Positions 8,172 through 15,809 of a DNA stretch of 64,000 nucleotides are shown in pieces. This DNA comes from Sinorhizobium fredii USDA 257 (GTDB lineage: Bacteria > Pseudomonadota > Alphaproteobacteria > Rhizobiales > Rhizobiaceae): positions 3,100,001 through 3,164,000 of the forward strand of contig NC_018000.1 of NCBI RefSeq assembly GCF_000265205.3. The letters run 5' to 3'. The number at the start of each line of letters is the position of its first letter. Within the stretch, counting starts at the first letter, position 1. Below the pieces are notes generated by a model, which did not search any database, was not told where the DNA came from, and saw only the letters and a program-made list of their open reading frames with translations. The translations under genes and the position numbers were made by a program.

Positions 8172-8404
8172 GGAGAGGGTGTGTGCGGCGGGTCGTCCGC
8201 TGCGCCGGCAATGACGCGGGCTAGCAAACGTCCTTTAAGGAGCTGAGGACGCAAAGCGGGGGAGGCACTTCGCCGCTGCTGCGCCCCGCATCTTCGGACG
8301 CGAGGGACGCGGGAGCGGCGAAGTGTGCGCGCGGAAGTCGTACACCTCAACCTGCGCGCCTGCTCGCGGCCACTCGCATGTGATCTGATCACTGCCACAT
8401 GCCA

Positions 8405-8497
8405 TCTACAGCGCAGTGCGTCTTTTCAGACGCACCGAGGTCGCTGTTGCATGTTTTTATCCTTAAATCGGCTAGGATTTAAGGAAACATGCAGTAG
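8405..8497. repeat. RIME-like rhizobial intergenic mosaic element
   Basis: Two palindromes in tandem. The first has outer arms ACAGCG (8408-8413) and CGCTGT (8442-8447) around a perfect stem GTGCGTCT/AGACGCAC with a TTTC loop (8416-8435). The second (8449-8492) has GCATGTTT/AAACATGC outside CCTTAAATC/GATTTAAGG. This two-palindrome layout and the AAGGAAACATGCAGTAG end are what I remember of the repeated RIME1 elements of Rhizobium and Sinorhizobium. It lies between convergent genes (7679-8116 and 8506-9831), and its right palindrome could serve as the 3' hairpin of the oxidoreductase transcript. The rest of 8117-8505 holds no gene. Confidence 0.65.
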
Positions 8498-8505
8498 GCG
8501 CCAAC

Positions 8506-9831
8506 TCAGAAATCGGCGACCTTGCCCCAGGCCGAGCCATTCAGCCGGTCGGGGTGATAGGGTTTCGGATCGACGATCGGCGGCTCACCCGTCACGAGAT
8601 CCGCGATGAGGTGCCCGGCGCCGGGACCGATGCCGAAGCCATGGCCGCTGAAGCCGGCGGCAAGCATCAGGCCGGGCAGGGAGCCGACCTCGCCGATCGC
8701 CGGGACCCCGTCCGGGGTGCTGTCGATATAGCCGGCCCAGGCGGCGCTGACCGGCTGCTTCTCGAGCGCCGGCAGGAGCGCTCGGGCCCGCTCCAAAGTC
8801 ATCCGTATCTGCGCTTGGTCGGGGCGAGGATCGAGGATGCGGTTGAACTCCATTGGCGTCGGTCTGTCGAGCCGCCAGCGCTGAAGCGTTTCGTGGCCAG
8901 ACTTCCAGCCTTCGATCCCGCCGGGAGCAAGGCTCCGCCAGCGTCGCGCGAACATCGGCACAAATTGCCGGGCAAAGCGCATCTGCTGCGGCGTCGGATC
9001 CACCCGGGCGCGGCCGCTGATCGCCAGTGTATAGCCGCCGTCGCCACGCCGCGTCGCTGAGACCGCGGCCGTGTGCAGTGCCGCCGGCAGGCCCTCTGCG
9101 CCGGGTGCGACGGAAAGGATCGACGCGCGGATCGAGGCCTGCGGAAAGCGGATGCCGAGCTGCCGACAGAACGAGGAGGCCCAGGCGCCGCCGGAAAGGA
9201 CCACGATGGGGGTGCGGATCGTGCCGGCTTCGGTAACGACGCCGGTCACGCGCCCCGCCTCGAGCTCGATGCCGCGGGCCGCGCACATCTGGTGTACGGT
9301 TCCGCCGAGCGTCATGACGGCGCGGGCGACCGCCGGCGCGGCCCGCGATGGATCGGCGGTGCCGTCGGTCGGCGAAAAGACGCCGCCCTTCCAGCGGCGG
9401 CCGGTCGCCGCACCGCGTTCGCTCGCCTGCGCCCCGTCCAACATGTGAGTCGTTACCCCGACGCTGCGGGCGAATTCGCCCCAGCGCGCCCAGCCGGCCA
9501 GCTCGCTTTCGTCATTGCTGAGATAGAGCAGGCCGCAGCGCCGAAAGCCGGTGTCCTCGCCGGATTGCTCGGCGAAACTCTCCCAGAGCGACAGGCTCTT
9601 CGTCGCCATCGGCAGTTCGCGGGCGTCCCGGTTCTGCTGGCGGCACCAGCCCCAGTTGCGACTTGATTGCTCGGCGCCGATCCAACCCTTTTCCAAGAGT
9701 GCGACCGAAAGGCCGCGCCGTGCCAGATGATAGGCCGCGAAAACGCCGACAATGCCGCCGCCGATGACGACGGCGTCCGCGCTTGCCGGCAGGGCGGGCG
9801 TCGTTTCGATGTGAAGAAGCGGGGCGGGCAT
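8506..9831 (-). CDS. FAD-dependent oxidoreductase (D-amino-acid dehydrogenase/DAO family)
   Basis: A 441-residue flavoprotein. The N-terminal dinucleotide fold shows VVIGGGIVGVFAAYHLARRG (about 20-39), the acidic residue of the second strand (LLEKG) and the GAEQSSRNWGWCRQQ loop. The C-terminal FAD contact is PGLMLAAGFSGHGFGIGPGAG. Family members oxidise the C-N bond of amino acids or secondary amines and feed electrons to oxygen or the respiratory chain. No signal peptide is seen, so it is cytoplasmic or peripherally membrane bound. It is divergent from the Lrp/AsnC gene at 10080, its likely regulator, since Lrp-type proteins often control neighbouring amino-acid catabolic genes. It is a paralog of the protein encoded at 54978-56306. 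Confidence 0.85.
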   Translation of the reverse strand: MPAPLLHIETTPALPASADAVVIGGGIVGVFAAYHLARRGLSVALLEKGWIGAEQSSRNWGWCRQQNRDARELPMATKSLSLWESFAEQSGEDTGFRRCGLLYLSNDESELAGWARWGEFARSVGVTTHMLDGAQASERGAATGRRWKGGVFSPTDGTADPSRAAPAVARAVMTLGGTVHQMCAARGIELEAGRVTGVVTEAGTIRTPIVVLSGGAWASSFCRQLGIRFPQASIRASILSVAPGAEGLPAALHTAAVSATRRGDGGYTLAISGRARVDPTPQQMRFARQFVPMFARRWRSLAPGGIEGWKSGHETLQRWRLDRPTPMEFNRILDPRPDQAQIRMTLERARALLPALEKQPVSAAWAGYIDSTPDGVPAIGEVGSLPGLMLAAGFSGHGFGIGPGAGHLIADLVTGEPPIVDPKPYHPDRLNGSAWGKVADF

Positions 9832-10079
9832 CGACGGTCTCCAATCTATCCGCCGGCATTCTAGCGCCTGGGCGATCCGGAGACTGCCGCACTTCGATCG
9901 TTCACGGCATATTCTTCGGTTCGACCGGCACCAGGCGGAGATTTATTCTGGGAAAATTTCCATAAGCTTATCAGAGCAGGGAGCGTCTGATTTCGGCTTG
10001 CCAGCAAGTCGAGGCCGCATAAAATGCTGACCGGCGGTGATGGCTGCCATCCCGTCTGCCCGCGAATTGGAGAGCGCCG

Positions 10080-10556
10080 ATGAAACTCGACCGGATCGAC
10101 ATCAAGATCCTCTACGAACTGCAGAAGAACGGCCGCATCACCAATGTCGAGCTCGCCGAGCTCGTCAATCTCTCGCCGAGCCCCTGTTTGATGCGGGTGA
10201 AGAAATTGCAGGCGGAGGGGTTTATCGTCGGCTATTCGGCGCAGATCAATATCGCCAAGCTCGGGCAGACCCTGACGGTATTCACCGAGGTTACGCTCAA
10301 GAACCATCGCCAGATCGATTTCGCCCGTTTTCTCGCGGCCGTCGAAAAGGTCGATTCGGTCGTGGAGTGCCACCTGGTTTCCGGTGGCTATGACTATCTC
10401 TTGAAGTTCGTCACCGGCGGTATCGTCGAATATCAGACGATCATGGAACGGCTGATCGACATGGATGTCGGCATCGACAAGTATTTCAGCTATGTCGTAC
10501 TGAAATCGCCGATCGTCAAATCGCACATGCCGCTGACCAGCCTCTTTCCGCACTAG
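10080..10556 (+). CDS. Lrp/AsnC-family transcriptional regulator
   Basis: A 158-residue regulator of standard Lrp length. The winged helix-turn-helix lies at about 1-60 (LDRIDIKILYELQKNGRITNVELAELVNLS) and the RAM/ligand-sensing domain at about 65-150 (VECHLVSGGYDYLLKFVTG). Such proteins bind as dimers to octamers and usually sense an amino acid. The gene is divergent from the FAD amino-acid oxidoreductase with a 248-base shared promoter region, the classic arrangement of a catabolic gene and its substrate-responsive activator (compare PutR/PutA and BkdR). The ligand is therefore likely to be that enzyme's substrate, which is inference. The ATG at 10080 lies at GAGAGCG and gives the expected N-terminus. 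Confidence 0.92.
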   Translation: MKLDRIDIKILYELQKNGRITNVELAELVNLSPSPCLMRVKKLQAEGFIVGYSAQINIAKLGQTLTVFTEVTLKNHRQIDFARFLAAVEKVDSVVECHLVSGGYDYLLKFVTGGIVEYQTIMERLIDMDVGIDKYFSYVVLKSPIVKSHMPLTSLFPH

Positions 10557-10882
10557 GGCGTGTATTATGTCGACCAGGCCGTCCTGACAGGTGGTGCGCG
10601 CTACGGCGACTCACTTTGTGCAAGAAGCGCGGCCGTGCACCGTCCGTCAGTCTTGGCAGCCTCGAGGGATTCAGATCGTCGACCTCGCGCAGAACAGGAA
10701 ATCGTCGCAATAGCCGACTGCATCCGTTTGTGGATCTAGAATCAGTGGGCGAGTTCGGATTGATGGCGATGGTCGATTGCCTATAACCCTTAAAGAGAGC
10801 ATGCTGTCGACTTCAGCAGCCATTTTCAGGGCGCTGCTGCTTCGGGGCCTCGGTGTCCTGGCCCCAACGAAAGGAGGACTGC
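10557..10882. other. Intergenic region after the Lrp gene
   Basis: About 325 bases without a supported gene. No clear terminator was found after the Lrp stop. The right end carries the AAAGGAGG ribosome site of the small reading frame at 10883. A promoter for that frame probably lies between 10750 and 10860, but I could not fit a confident -35/-10 pair. Confidence 0.35.
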
Positions 10883-11080
10883 ATGTCTTCCGACCTCCAC
10901 TTTCACACAACCGCACGTAACCTCGTCAGCGTCAGCGGATTTGGATACGGCGAAAACGTTCGGCTTCAGCAAATTCGTAAAGCCGAGCCAGCGGTCGCAC
11001 CGCGCATCAAGCGATTCAGTTTGGCAGCGCCGCGCGCCAGCCTTTCCTGCCTAGATCGGGGAACATTACGTCCTTGCTGA
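10883..11080 (+). CDS. Possible small protein, 65 residues
   Basis: A small open frame starting at ATG 10883 behind a textbook AAAGGAGG ribosome site with 6-base spacing. The product is basic, Arg-rich in its second half, has no membrane segment and matches no family that I know. The ribosome site is the main support; codon use does not decide. It is followed after 71 bases by a second small basic protein gene on the same strand, and both may be stress-related small proteins of the type common in rhizobia. It could also be a fortuitous frame in an untranslated leader. Confidence 0.45.
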   Translation: MSSDLHFHTTARNLVSVSGFGYGENVRLQQIRKAEPAVAPRIKRFSLAAPRASLSCLDRGTLRPC

Positions 11081-11151
11081 GTGGGGCAACATACGGCGAT
11101 GCAGCACATGAAAGCTGCAGTCGACAACTAACCAAAAATCAGGAGAACCAG

Positions 11152-11292
11152 ATGGCTAAAGGCCAGGCAAGAAGCAATCGCGAAGTTCGAAAGCCAAAGA
11201 AAGACAAGACGAAGGCACCGGTGGCCGCTGCACAGGGCACCCAGGTCAAGTTCGCGAACAGCGGGCTCAGCCTCGGCAAGAAGCAGAAATAG
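11152..11292 (+). CDS. Small lysine-rich conserved protein, 46 residues
   Basis: A 46-residue, strongly basic protein (MAKGQARSNREVRKPKKDK at the start, SLGKKQK at the end) with an alanine-rich middle. Similar short Lys-rich proteins starting MAKGQ and containing KPKKDK occur across rhizobia as uncharacterised proteins, so this frame is likely real. ATG 11152 follows CAGGAGAACC, a good ribosome site. A nucleic-acid-binding role is suggested only by the charge. It sits between other small genes on the same strand and 870 bases before cspA. Confidence 0.7.
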   Translation: MAKGQARSNREVRKPKKDKTKAPVAAAQGTQVKFANSGLSLGKKQK

Positions 11293-11511
11293 CTTCGATT
11301 GGGGGCAGAGGCGTCTGGCATGCCGCTTCTGCCGCAGCCCATAGCGTTGGACATCGCCGCCCTTTCCGGCACGCAGCGCCCGAAGGATAATGCTCCCAAC
11401 TGCAGAAGACACGCGCCCGGATGCGCGAGCGCGGGCCTGCTGAACGGCAACAGCGCCTCGAGAGGCGTATGACGCTTCCCGCTACACTCTCTTTGCCCAA
11501 GGAGCACACCA

Positions 11512-11766
11512 ATGGCGACGTTTGATTACAGTGCCGGTGCAGGACTGTATCCCTGCAAGACCGTGAGGAGGACGAGCCGGCTTCGATACAGGCGGTTTGA
11601 TTCGGTCGCTGAAGCACTTCGCTTTGCGATCGAGGACATGCCGGCCTCGATGCTTCGCGGCTCCGTTCTGGAGGTCGAGGAGGCTCGCTTCAACGGTCAG
11701 CAGATGCGGGAGCTCTACGAAGCCGAAGCATATCCTTTGCCGCGGAGGGGACGACAGGACCTTTGA
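11512..11766 (+). CDS. Small conserved hypothetical protein, 84 residues
   Basis: An 84-residue soluble protein. A Tyr-rich start is followed by RYRRFDSVAEALRFAIEDMP and a VLEVEEARFNGQQMRELYE segment, a helix-strand-helix plan often seen in small rhizobial hypothetical proteins. I cannot assign a function. ATG 11512 is preceded by AAGGAGCACACC, a good ribosome site. It is followed by a 256-base leader region and cspA on the same strand. Confidence 0.65.
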   Translation: MATFDYSAGAGLYPCKTVRRTSRLRYRRFDSVAEALRFAIEDMPASMLRGSVLEVEEARFNGQQMRELYEAEAYPLPRRGRQDL

Positions 11767-12022
11767 ACTGGTTTCGGAACGCAGATCGGGGAGGGTGGGC
11801 GACTCATCAGCGGAGAAATACCAAAATTAGCAGTGAGGGAAATTTCAAAACAAAAAGTGGACGGCGCTATCAAAGTGCTGTAGTGAGACAACATCGATAC
11901 TTTGTTTGCCGATATTTGTTTTTTGCTGCGCCTCGCGCCTCTTGACGAACTTCCCTCTCAAAAGTCGAAAACCCGCTGCGCGTCGCTCAGCGGTGATCAA
12001 TGTTGCTAAGAAAGGGTTCGTC

Positions 12023-12232
12023 ATGACCACTGGCACAGTTAAATGGTTCAATGCCACCAAAGGCTTCGGCTTTATCCAGCCTGACGACGGCAGCGCTGAT
12101 GTGTTCGTTCACATCTCAGCTGTCGAGCGTGCAGGAATGAATTCGATCGTCGAAGGCCAGAAACTCGGCTTCGAGCTCGAGCGAGACAAAAAGTCGGGCA
12201 AAATGTCCGCAGGCCAGCTCCGCGCTGCCTAA
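12023..12232 (+). CDS. cspA: Cold-shock protein CspA family
   Basis: A 69-residue OB-fold RNA chaperone. RNP1 is KGFGFIQP and RNP2 is VFVHIS, with the TGTVKWFN start characteristic of the family. It binds single-stranded RNA and melts secondary structure, acting in the cold or in general translation. The start ATG 12023 gives the exact usual length. An untranslated stretch of about 250 bases lies upstream with several short dyads, as expected for a gene controlled by mRNA structure. A strong terminator follows at 12286-12316. The next gene encodes a DUF6481-like protein, a pairing I remember as recurrent in Rhizobiales. Confidence 0.95.
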   Translation: MTTGTVKWFNATKGFGFIQPDDGSADVFVHISAVERAGMNSIVEGQKLGFELERDKKSGKMSAGQLRAA

Positions 12233-12285
12233 AGCTTTTGGCCGCTGATGACCACGGATGTACTGGCATCGCGGCAACGGGTTCG

Positions 12286-12316
12286 AAAAGGCCAGGCGGA
12301 TGTCTGGCCTTTTTTC
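12286..12316 (+). terminator. Rho-independent terminator of cspA
   Basis: AAAAGGCCAG and CTGGCCTTTT arms around GCGGATGT, followed by a run of T. This is a textbook terminator 54 bases after the cspA stop, so the DUF6481-like gene needs its own promoter or read-through. Confidence 0.9.
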
Positions 12317-12399
12317 TGTTCTGAGGCTCCATTTGCCGGCACAACGCCCGCGCCCCCTTTCCGAAGAGCGCGTGACCACGAGAATTAAGGAAATATCTA

Positions 12400-12780
12400 T
12401 TGAGACACCTCAACGCCAATGGCTTTGCCGAACGCCGCACTGCTGCGGCCGAGGCCAAGCGTCAGCTTCTGGCAAAATTCGCCTCCGCCCCCAAGGCGAC
12501 TGATCCCGAGATGCAGGAGCGGCTTGCCGCCCGCGAAGCGGTGGCGGCCGCACGTGAAGCCCGTCGGGCCGCACGCGAAGCATTGAAGACAGCCGAAAAC
12601 GAGCGCCTCCTGGCGGAAGCCGCAGCAGCGGCTGCGGCCGCCGAAATCGAGGCGAGGAAAGAAGCCGAAGCCCGGCAGGCTGAAGTTGCCGATCGCGTTG
12701 CACGCGTCGTGGCCGACGAAGCTGCGCGCAAAGCCGAGCGCGATCGCCGTTATGCGGCACGCAAGGCTCGTCAGGCCTGA
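12400..12780 (+). CDS. DUF6481-like coiled-coil protein
   Basis: A 126-residue, highly charged, Ala/Arg/Glu-rich protein that should be one long helix or coiled coil. The start NGFAERRTAAAEAKRQLLAKF and the end ARKAERDRRYAARKARQA match my memory of the DUF6481 family of Rhizobiales, often found next to cspA. The only fitting start is TTG 12400, placed behind TAAGGAAATAT. A weak start codon suits a low-level or translationally tuned protein. The function is unknown; a role with the cold-shock RNA chaperone is suggested only by the conserved neighbourhood. Confidence 0.7.
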   Translation: MRHLNANGFAERRTAAAEAKRQLLAKFASAPKATDPEMQERLAAREAVAAAREARRAAREALKTAENERLLAEAAAAAAAAEIEARKEAEARQAEVADRVARVVADEAARKAERDRRYAARKARQA

Positions 12781-12868
12781 CCCTTCTCAACCACTGTGCC
12801 TGAAACTCAACCCAAGCCACAGGGCCTTGGCGGATGATGTGTGAGGCGAGGAAATACGGACCAGTTTG

Positions 12869-13909
12869 ATGAATGCACATGCCCGTCCACCGGCATCCCT
12901 TGCTGAAGACAATGCCGGAGCATGGTTGAAGACCCTTGCGAAATACCGTCAGCCCCGCATTGGACGCAGTGTCCTGGAGCTTCTCGTCACCGCCGTTCCG
13001 TTCGCCGGCTTCTGGGCCATCGCTTATTTTTCCCTCGCTCACAGCTTCTGGTACGGGTTGATCGCGATCATCCCGGCCGCAGCCTTCCTCCTGCGGCTTT
13101 TCATGATCCAACACGATTGCGGCCACGGCTCGTTCTTCGCTCGTCGCTGCCTCGACGATTGGACAGGACGTATCATCGGCGTTCTTACGCTGACACCCTA
13201 CGATTATTGGCGCCGGGCGCATGCCGCTCATCACGCTTCGGCCGGCAATCTGGACGAGCGGGGCGTCGGCGACATCACCACGCTCACTATCTCGGAATAC
13301 CGTGCACTTTCACCCATGAGGCGCCTCGGCTATCGCCTGTACCGGCACCCGCTGGTGATGTTCGGCTTCGGCCCCGCATGGCTCTTTCTTCTTAAGCAGC
13401 GTCTGCCGGTCGGGATGATGAACGGAGGGGCGCTCCCCTGGGTCTCGACAATGGCGACGAATGTCGCGATCGTGATGTGCGCCGCCTTGATGGCTTGGGC
13501 GATCGGACTCCTGCCTTTCCTCTTGATCCACCTGCCGATCGTACTGCTGTCGGGCGCCGCCGGCATCTGGCTCTTCTATGTGCAGCACCAGTTTGAAGAT
13601 ACGCACTGGTCGGCCGGCGAGGATTGGCACTTTCCCCAGGCAGCCCTACACGGTGCCTCACACTATGACCTGCCGTTGGTGCTGCGATGGCTGACCGGCA
13701 ATATCGGCATTCATCACGTCCATCACCTGTCGAGCAGGATCCCTTACTACAGATTGCCGGAAGTTCTGCGCGACCACCCGCAGCTCGCGCATATCGGACG
13801 CATCACGCTTTGGGAAAGCTTGCAATGCGTGAGGCTCGTCCTTTGGGACGACAAACGCGAAAAACTCATTTCCTTCCACGATGCCGCCCATGCGGCCGTC
13901 CACTCATAA
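12869..13909 (+). CDS. Membrane fatty acid desaturase (omega-6/delta-12 type)
   Basis: A 346-residue integral membrane di-iron desaturase. The three histidine boxes are complete: HDCGH at 82-86, HAAHH at 118-122 and HHVHH in NIGIHHVHHLS near 280. Hydrophobic segments at about 35-80 and 180-240 provide four membrane helices. The family inserts double bonds into acyl chains of membrane lipids using O2 and reduced ferredoxin or cytochrome b5. Its place directly behind cspA and the DUF6481-like gene fits homeoviscous adaptation to cold. ATG 12869 is preferred over the adjoining TTG 12866; the GAGG at 12845 is rather far for a ribosome site. Substrate position specificity cannot be set from sequence. 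Confidence 0.88.
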   Translation: MNAHARPPASLAEDNAGAWLKTLAKYRQPRIGRSVLELLVTAVPFAGFWAIAYFSLAHSFWYGLIAIIPAAAFLLRLFMIQHDCGHGSFFARRCLDDWTGRIIGVLTLTPYDYWRRAHAAHHASAGNLDERGVGDITTLTISEYRALSPMRRLGYRLYRHPLVMFGFGPAWLFLLKQRLPVGMMNGGALPWVSTMATNVAIVMCAALMAWAIGLLPFLLIHLPIVLLSGAAGIWLFYVQHQFEDTHWSAGEDWHFPQAALHGASHYDLPLVLRWLTGNIGIHHVHHLSSRIPYYRLPEVLRDHPQLAHIGRITLWESLQCVRLVLWDDKREKLISFHDAAHAAVHS

Positions 13910-14444
13910 CGGGCGTTTCACGGCGCATCGTGGATATTCGACTGAAGCCTGCAAGGATATGCACAGATCATTCCTCCATAATGCAGGCTCCGCTTAAGGA
14001 GCTGATACTGCCGGTTGCGCTCGCAGGCGTTACCGGAAGAATCAAGATGTGCCTTCTCGGGAAGTCATCGCAGTTCCAGGGTCCGTGGCACTGCCGCTTG
14101 GCCACGAGCGTTTCGCAGACCCCGAGTAAGCAGCTTTCCTTGGCGCCGACTAGCTTTAGCCATCTTGGAGAGAGGCGCGGGAAGCGCCAGTGAAGCTCAA
14201 AGTCGAAAGCTTGCTCGTCTCTTCAACTCGCTCCTGCCTCGGGTAATCGCTTCCGGCTTGGCCGACGGCAACGAACCGGCTTAGATGCAAGCTTCCCCTC
14301 AGGGGGCGCAATCGTGATTGGAGGTATGTGTCTCTATGGCGACTCTGGCGCGAATTCTTTATTTGTTAGAATCTATCGCATAGGATTTTACGTGAACGCG
14401 AGACAACGCGAGTCTAGGATCGCCCAGTGTTTAGGGGATGAATA
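13910..14444. other. Intergenic region between desaturase and pilus lipoprotein genes
   Basis: A gap of 535 bases. Overlapping open frames in 13990-14290 have no ribosome sites or family resemblance. Near 14321 a GGAGG precedes an ATG at 14336 that opens a 15-codon frame ending at 14383, possibly a leader peptide but probably chance. From 14340 the sequence is AT-rich and likely contains the promoter of the lipoprotein gene at 14445. Confidence 0.35.
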
Positions 14445-14968
14445 TTGATAGCTCAAATTCAGTCACGACTTGGTCGCCTTTCGCCGTTGCTGTTGGCCGC
14501 ACTCGTCCTGAGCGGATGCCAATCGGCTGCTTTCGACGACGTTGCGGCGTTCGGAGATAGCGCCAAAACTCTCGAGGATGATTCGGCCGTCGCCTTCTAC
14601 AAAAACGATGAACTGATCCCGACCGGCAAACTGCAGTTCAAGGAAAAAACTACGGCAAGTCCTACGCCATCTACAAACGTGCGGTCGCTGTATTTCCGCA
14701 GGACCCTGCTGCTTGGCTTGGCTTCGCTGCCTCTGCTGACATGATCGGGCGATTCGACACGTCGGATCGGGCCTATCAGCAACTCTCCAAAATGATTGGC
14801 AACAGCCCGGTCTATTACAACAATCGCGGCTATTCCCATCTTCTGCGCGGCGACCTTCCCAGGGCGCGCAGTTATTTCTTAAAGGCCTACGAGCTCGATC
14901 CCGGCAACGAGACGACCGCGCGGAACCTAGAGCTGATGAAGAACAGCGTGAAGTACGCGCAGCGGTGA
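14445..14968 (+). pseudogene. tadD: TPR lipoprotein of the Tad system (TadD-like), frameshifted at A6
   Basis: The first frame opens at TTG 14445 and encodes a lipoprotein signal (LLLAALVLSGC lipobox). After about 67 codons it runs out of sense: downstream residues stop matching and a stop follows at 14742-14744. Re-reading in the -1 frame from the A6 run at 14644-14649 gives a continuous sequence through 14966, with a typical TPR pair (AWLGFAASADMIGRFDTSDR, then YYNNRGYSHLLRGDLPRARSYFLKAYELDPGN). So one base appears missing in an A run. It is a recent pseudogene, a sequencing error or a slippage-expressed gene. TadD-type lipoproteins help the outer-membrane secretin of Flp pili. It stands on the opposite strand to the main pilus genes, just beyond their 3' end. 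Confidence 0.75.
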
Positions 14969-15115
14969 TAGCTGACCGATGGGTCGCTCCGGAGTTCCCA
15001 GCAGGAGGGCTTGTGAAAGTCAATCCTGCGAGGGTCACATCTCGCCATTCGGGTAGACGCGTCTCTCCAGCACGAACGTCGCCGTGTTGGCCCGGCTGAA
15101 CGGTTATCGCTACTG

Positions 15116-15679
15116 CTACCGTACCTTTCGCAGGATCAACTTGCCTTCCGGCGAAACCGATCTTTCGTAGCGCGGCAAGTTAGACATGGAAACGCCCTCA
15201 GCCTCGCCGGAGGGCAGGCTGCCATCTTGGGCTTTCGGGTCCGCGTCGGCGGCACTCAACGAAGGCGCCAGGCGCTGCGTCACCTCTTTGCCGGGGGCGC
15301 TCAGGATAACAGAACCGCCGGAACTCGGCAGACCGGAGCGGATCCCGTCGTCCAGCTCGGCGACGGCCTTCTGCAGGTTCTCCAAGCGCTGGCGAACGAT
15401 CGCCAACTCATCGGCCTTTGCGCCGCTGGCGATATTGCGGCCCTGCTTGTCGTGCTGCAGCTTCAGTCCGTCGAGGGAGCGCTTGACGCCTGCGAGAACT
15501 TCGCGGCTTTCTCGGAGGTCGGCTGCGTTCTTGGCTGTGTAGAGCAGGATACCGGCGTTAAGCGGCAGAAATACCAATGCCAGGGCGATGAATGGCGCGG
15601 CCCGATTTCTTTTCGGCTCGTCCTGCGTCCGTTCGCGCCGCGCGTCGGGTTCGACCTCGATATTCGCCATTTTGACCAT
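15116..15679 (-). CDS. Membrane-anchored coiled-coil protein at the end of the pilus operon
   Basis: A 187-residue bitopic protein: a charged start of about 28 residues, one membrane segment (FIALALVFLPLNAGILLY), then a periplasmic coiled coil (about 55-115) and a Ser/Pro-rich tail ending ERSVSPEGKLILRKVR. No family is recognised. Start 15679 or 15670 (MANIE) fits the GAGGTG ribosome site; a longer start at 15733 has no support. It lies 130 bases behind the AAA+ ATPase on the same strand and may be the last gene of the Tad locus. A periplasmic scaffolding role is a guess from topology. Confidence 0.65.
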   Translation of the reverse strand: MVKMANIEVEPDARRERTQDEPKRNRAAPFIALALVFLPLNAGILLYTAKNAADLRESREVLAGVKRSLDGLKLQHDKQGRNIASGAKADELAIVRQRLENLQKAVAELDDGIRSGLPSSGGSVILSAPGKEVTQRLAPSLSAADADPKAQDGSLPSGEAEGVSMSNLPRYERSVSPEGKLILRKVR

Positions 15680-15777
15680 CACCTCACTCCGCCGCAAGCC
15701 GGGCCGTGGCCCTCGAACTAATTCCCGACACACTCAGGGCGATGTTGCCAAGACAAGCGCCCCGCCTCATACTCCAT

Positions 15778-15796
15778 GTGACAATTACCAGTCACA
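15778..15796. promoter_or_regulatory. Inverted repeat TGTGAC-N7-GTCACA
   Basis: A perfect 6-bp dyad between the AAA+ ATPase stop and the next minus-strand gene. The arms look like CRP half-sites (TGTGA/TCACA), but the spacer is 9 instead of 6, so a CRP site is unlikely. It could be another operator for the 15116-15679 gene or a weak 3' hairpin. Confidence 0.3.
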
Positions 15797-15809
15797 CGCC
15801 GTCCAACGG

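Noticed and set aside
12462..12731. A minus-strand Ala/Ser-rich open frame opposite the DUF6481-like gene
   Set aside because: It is the antisense image of an Ala/Glu/Arg-rich coiled-coil gene and has no start signals.
14336..14383. A 15-codon leader peptide before the TPR lipoprotein gene
   Set aside because: The GGAGG is present, but there is no attenuator hairpin after it and no amino-acid bias to support a leader.
15778..15796. CRP binding site
   Set aside because: The half-sites look right, but the spacer is 9 bases instead of 6, so I list it only as an inverted repeat.
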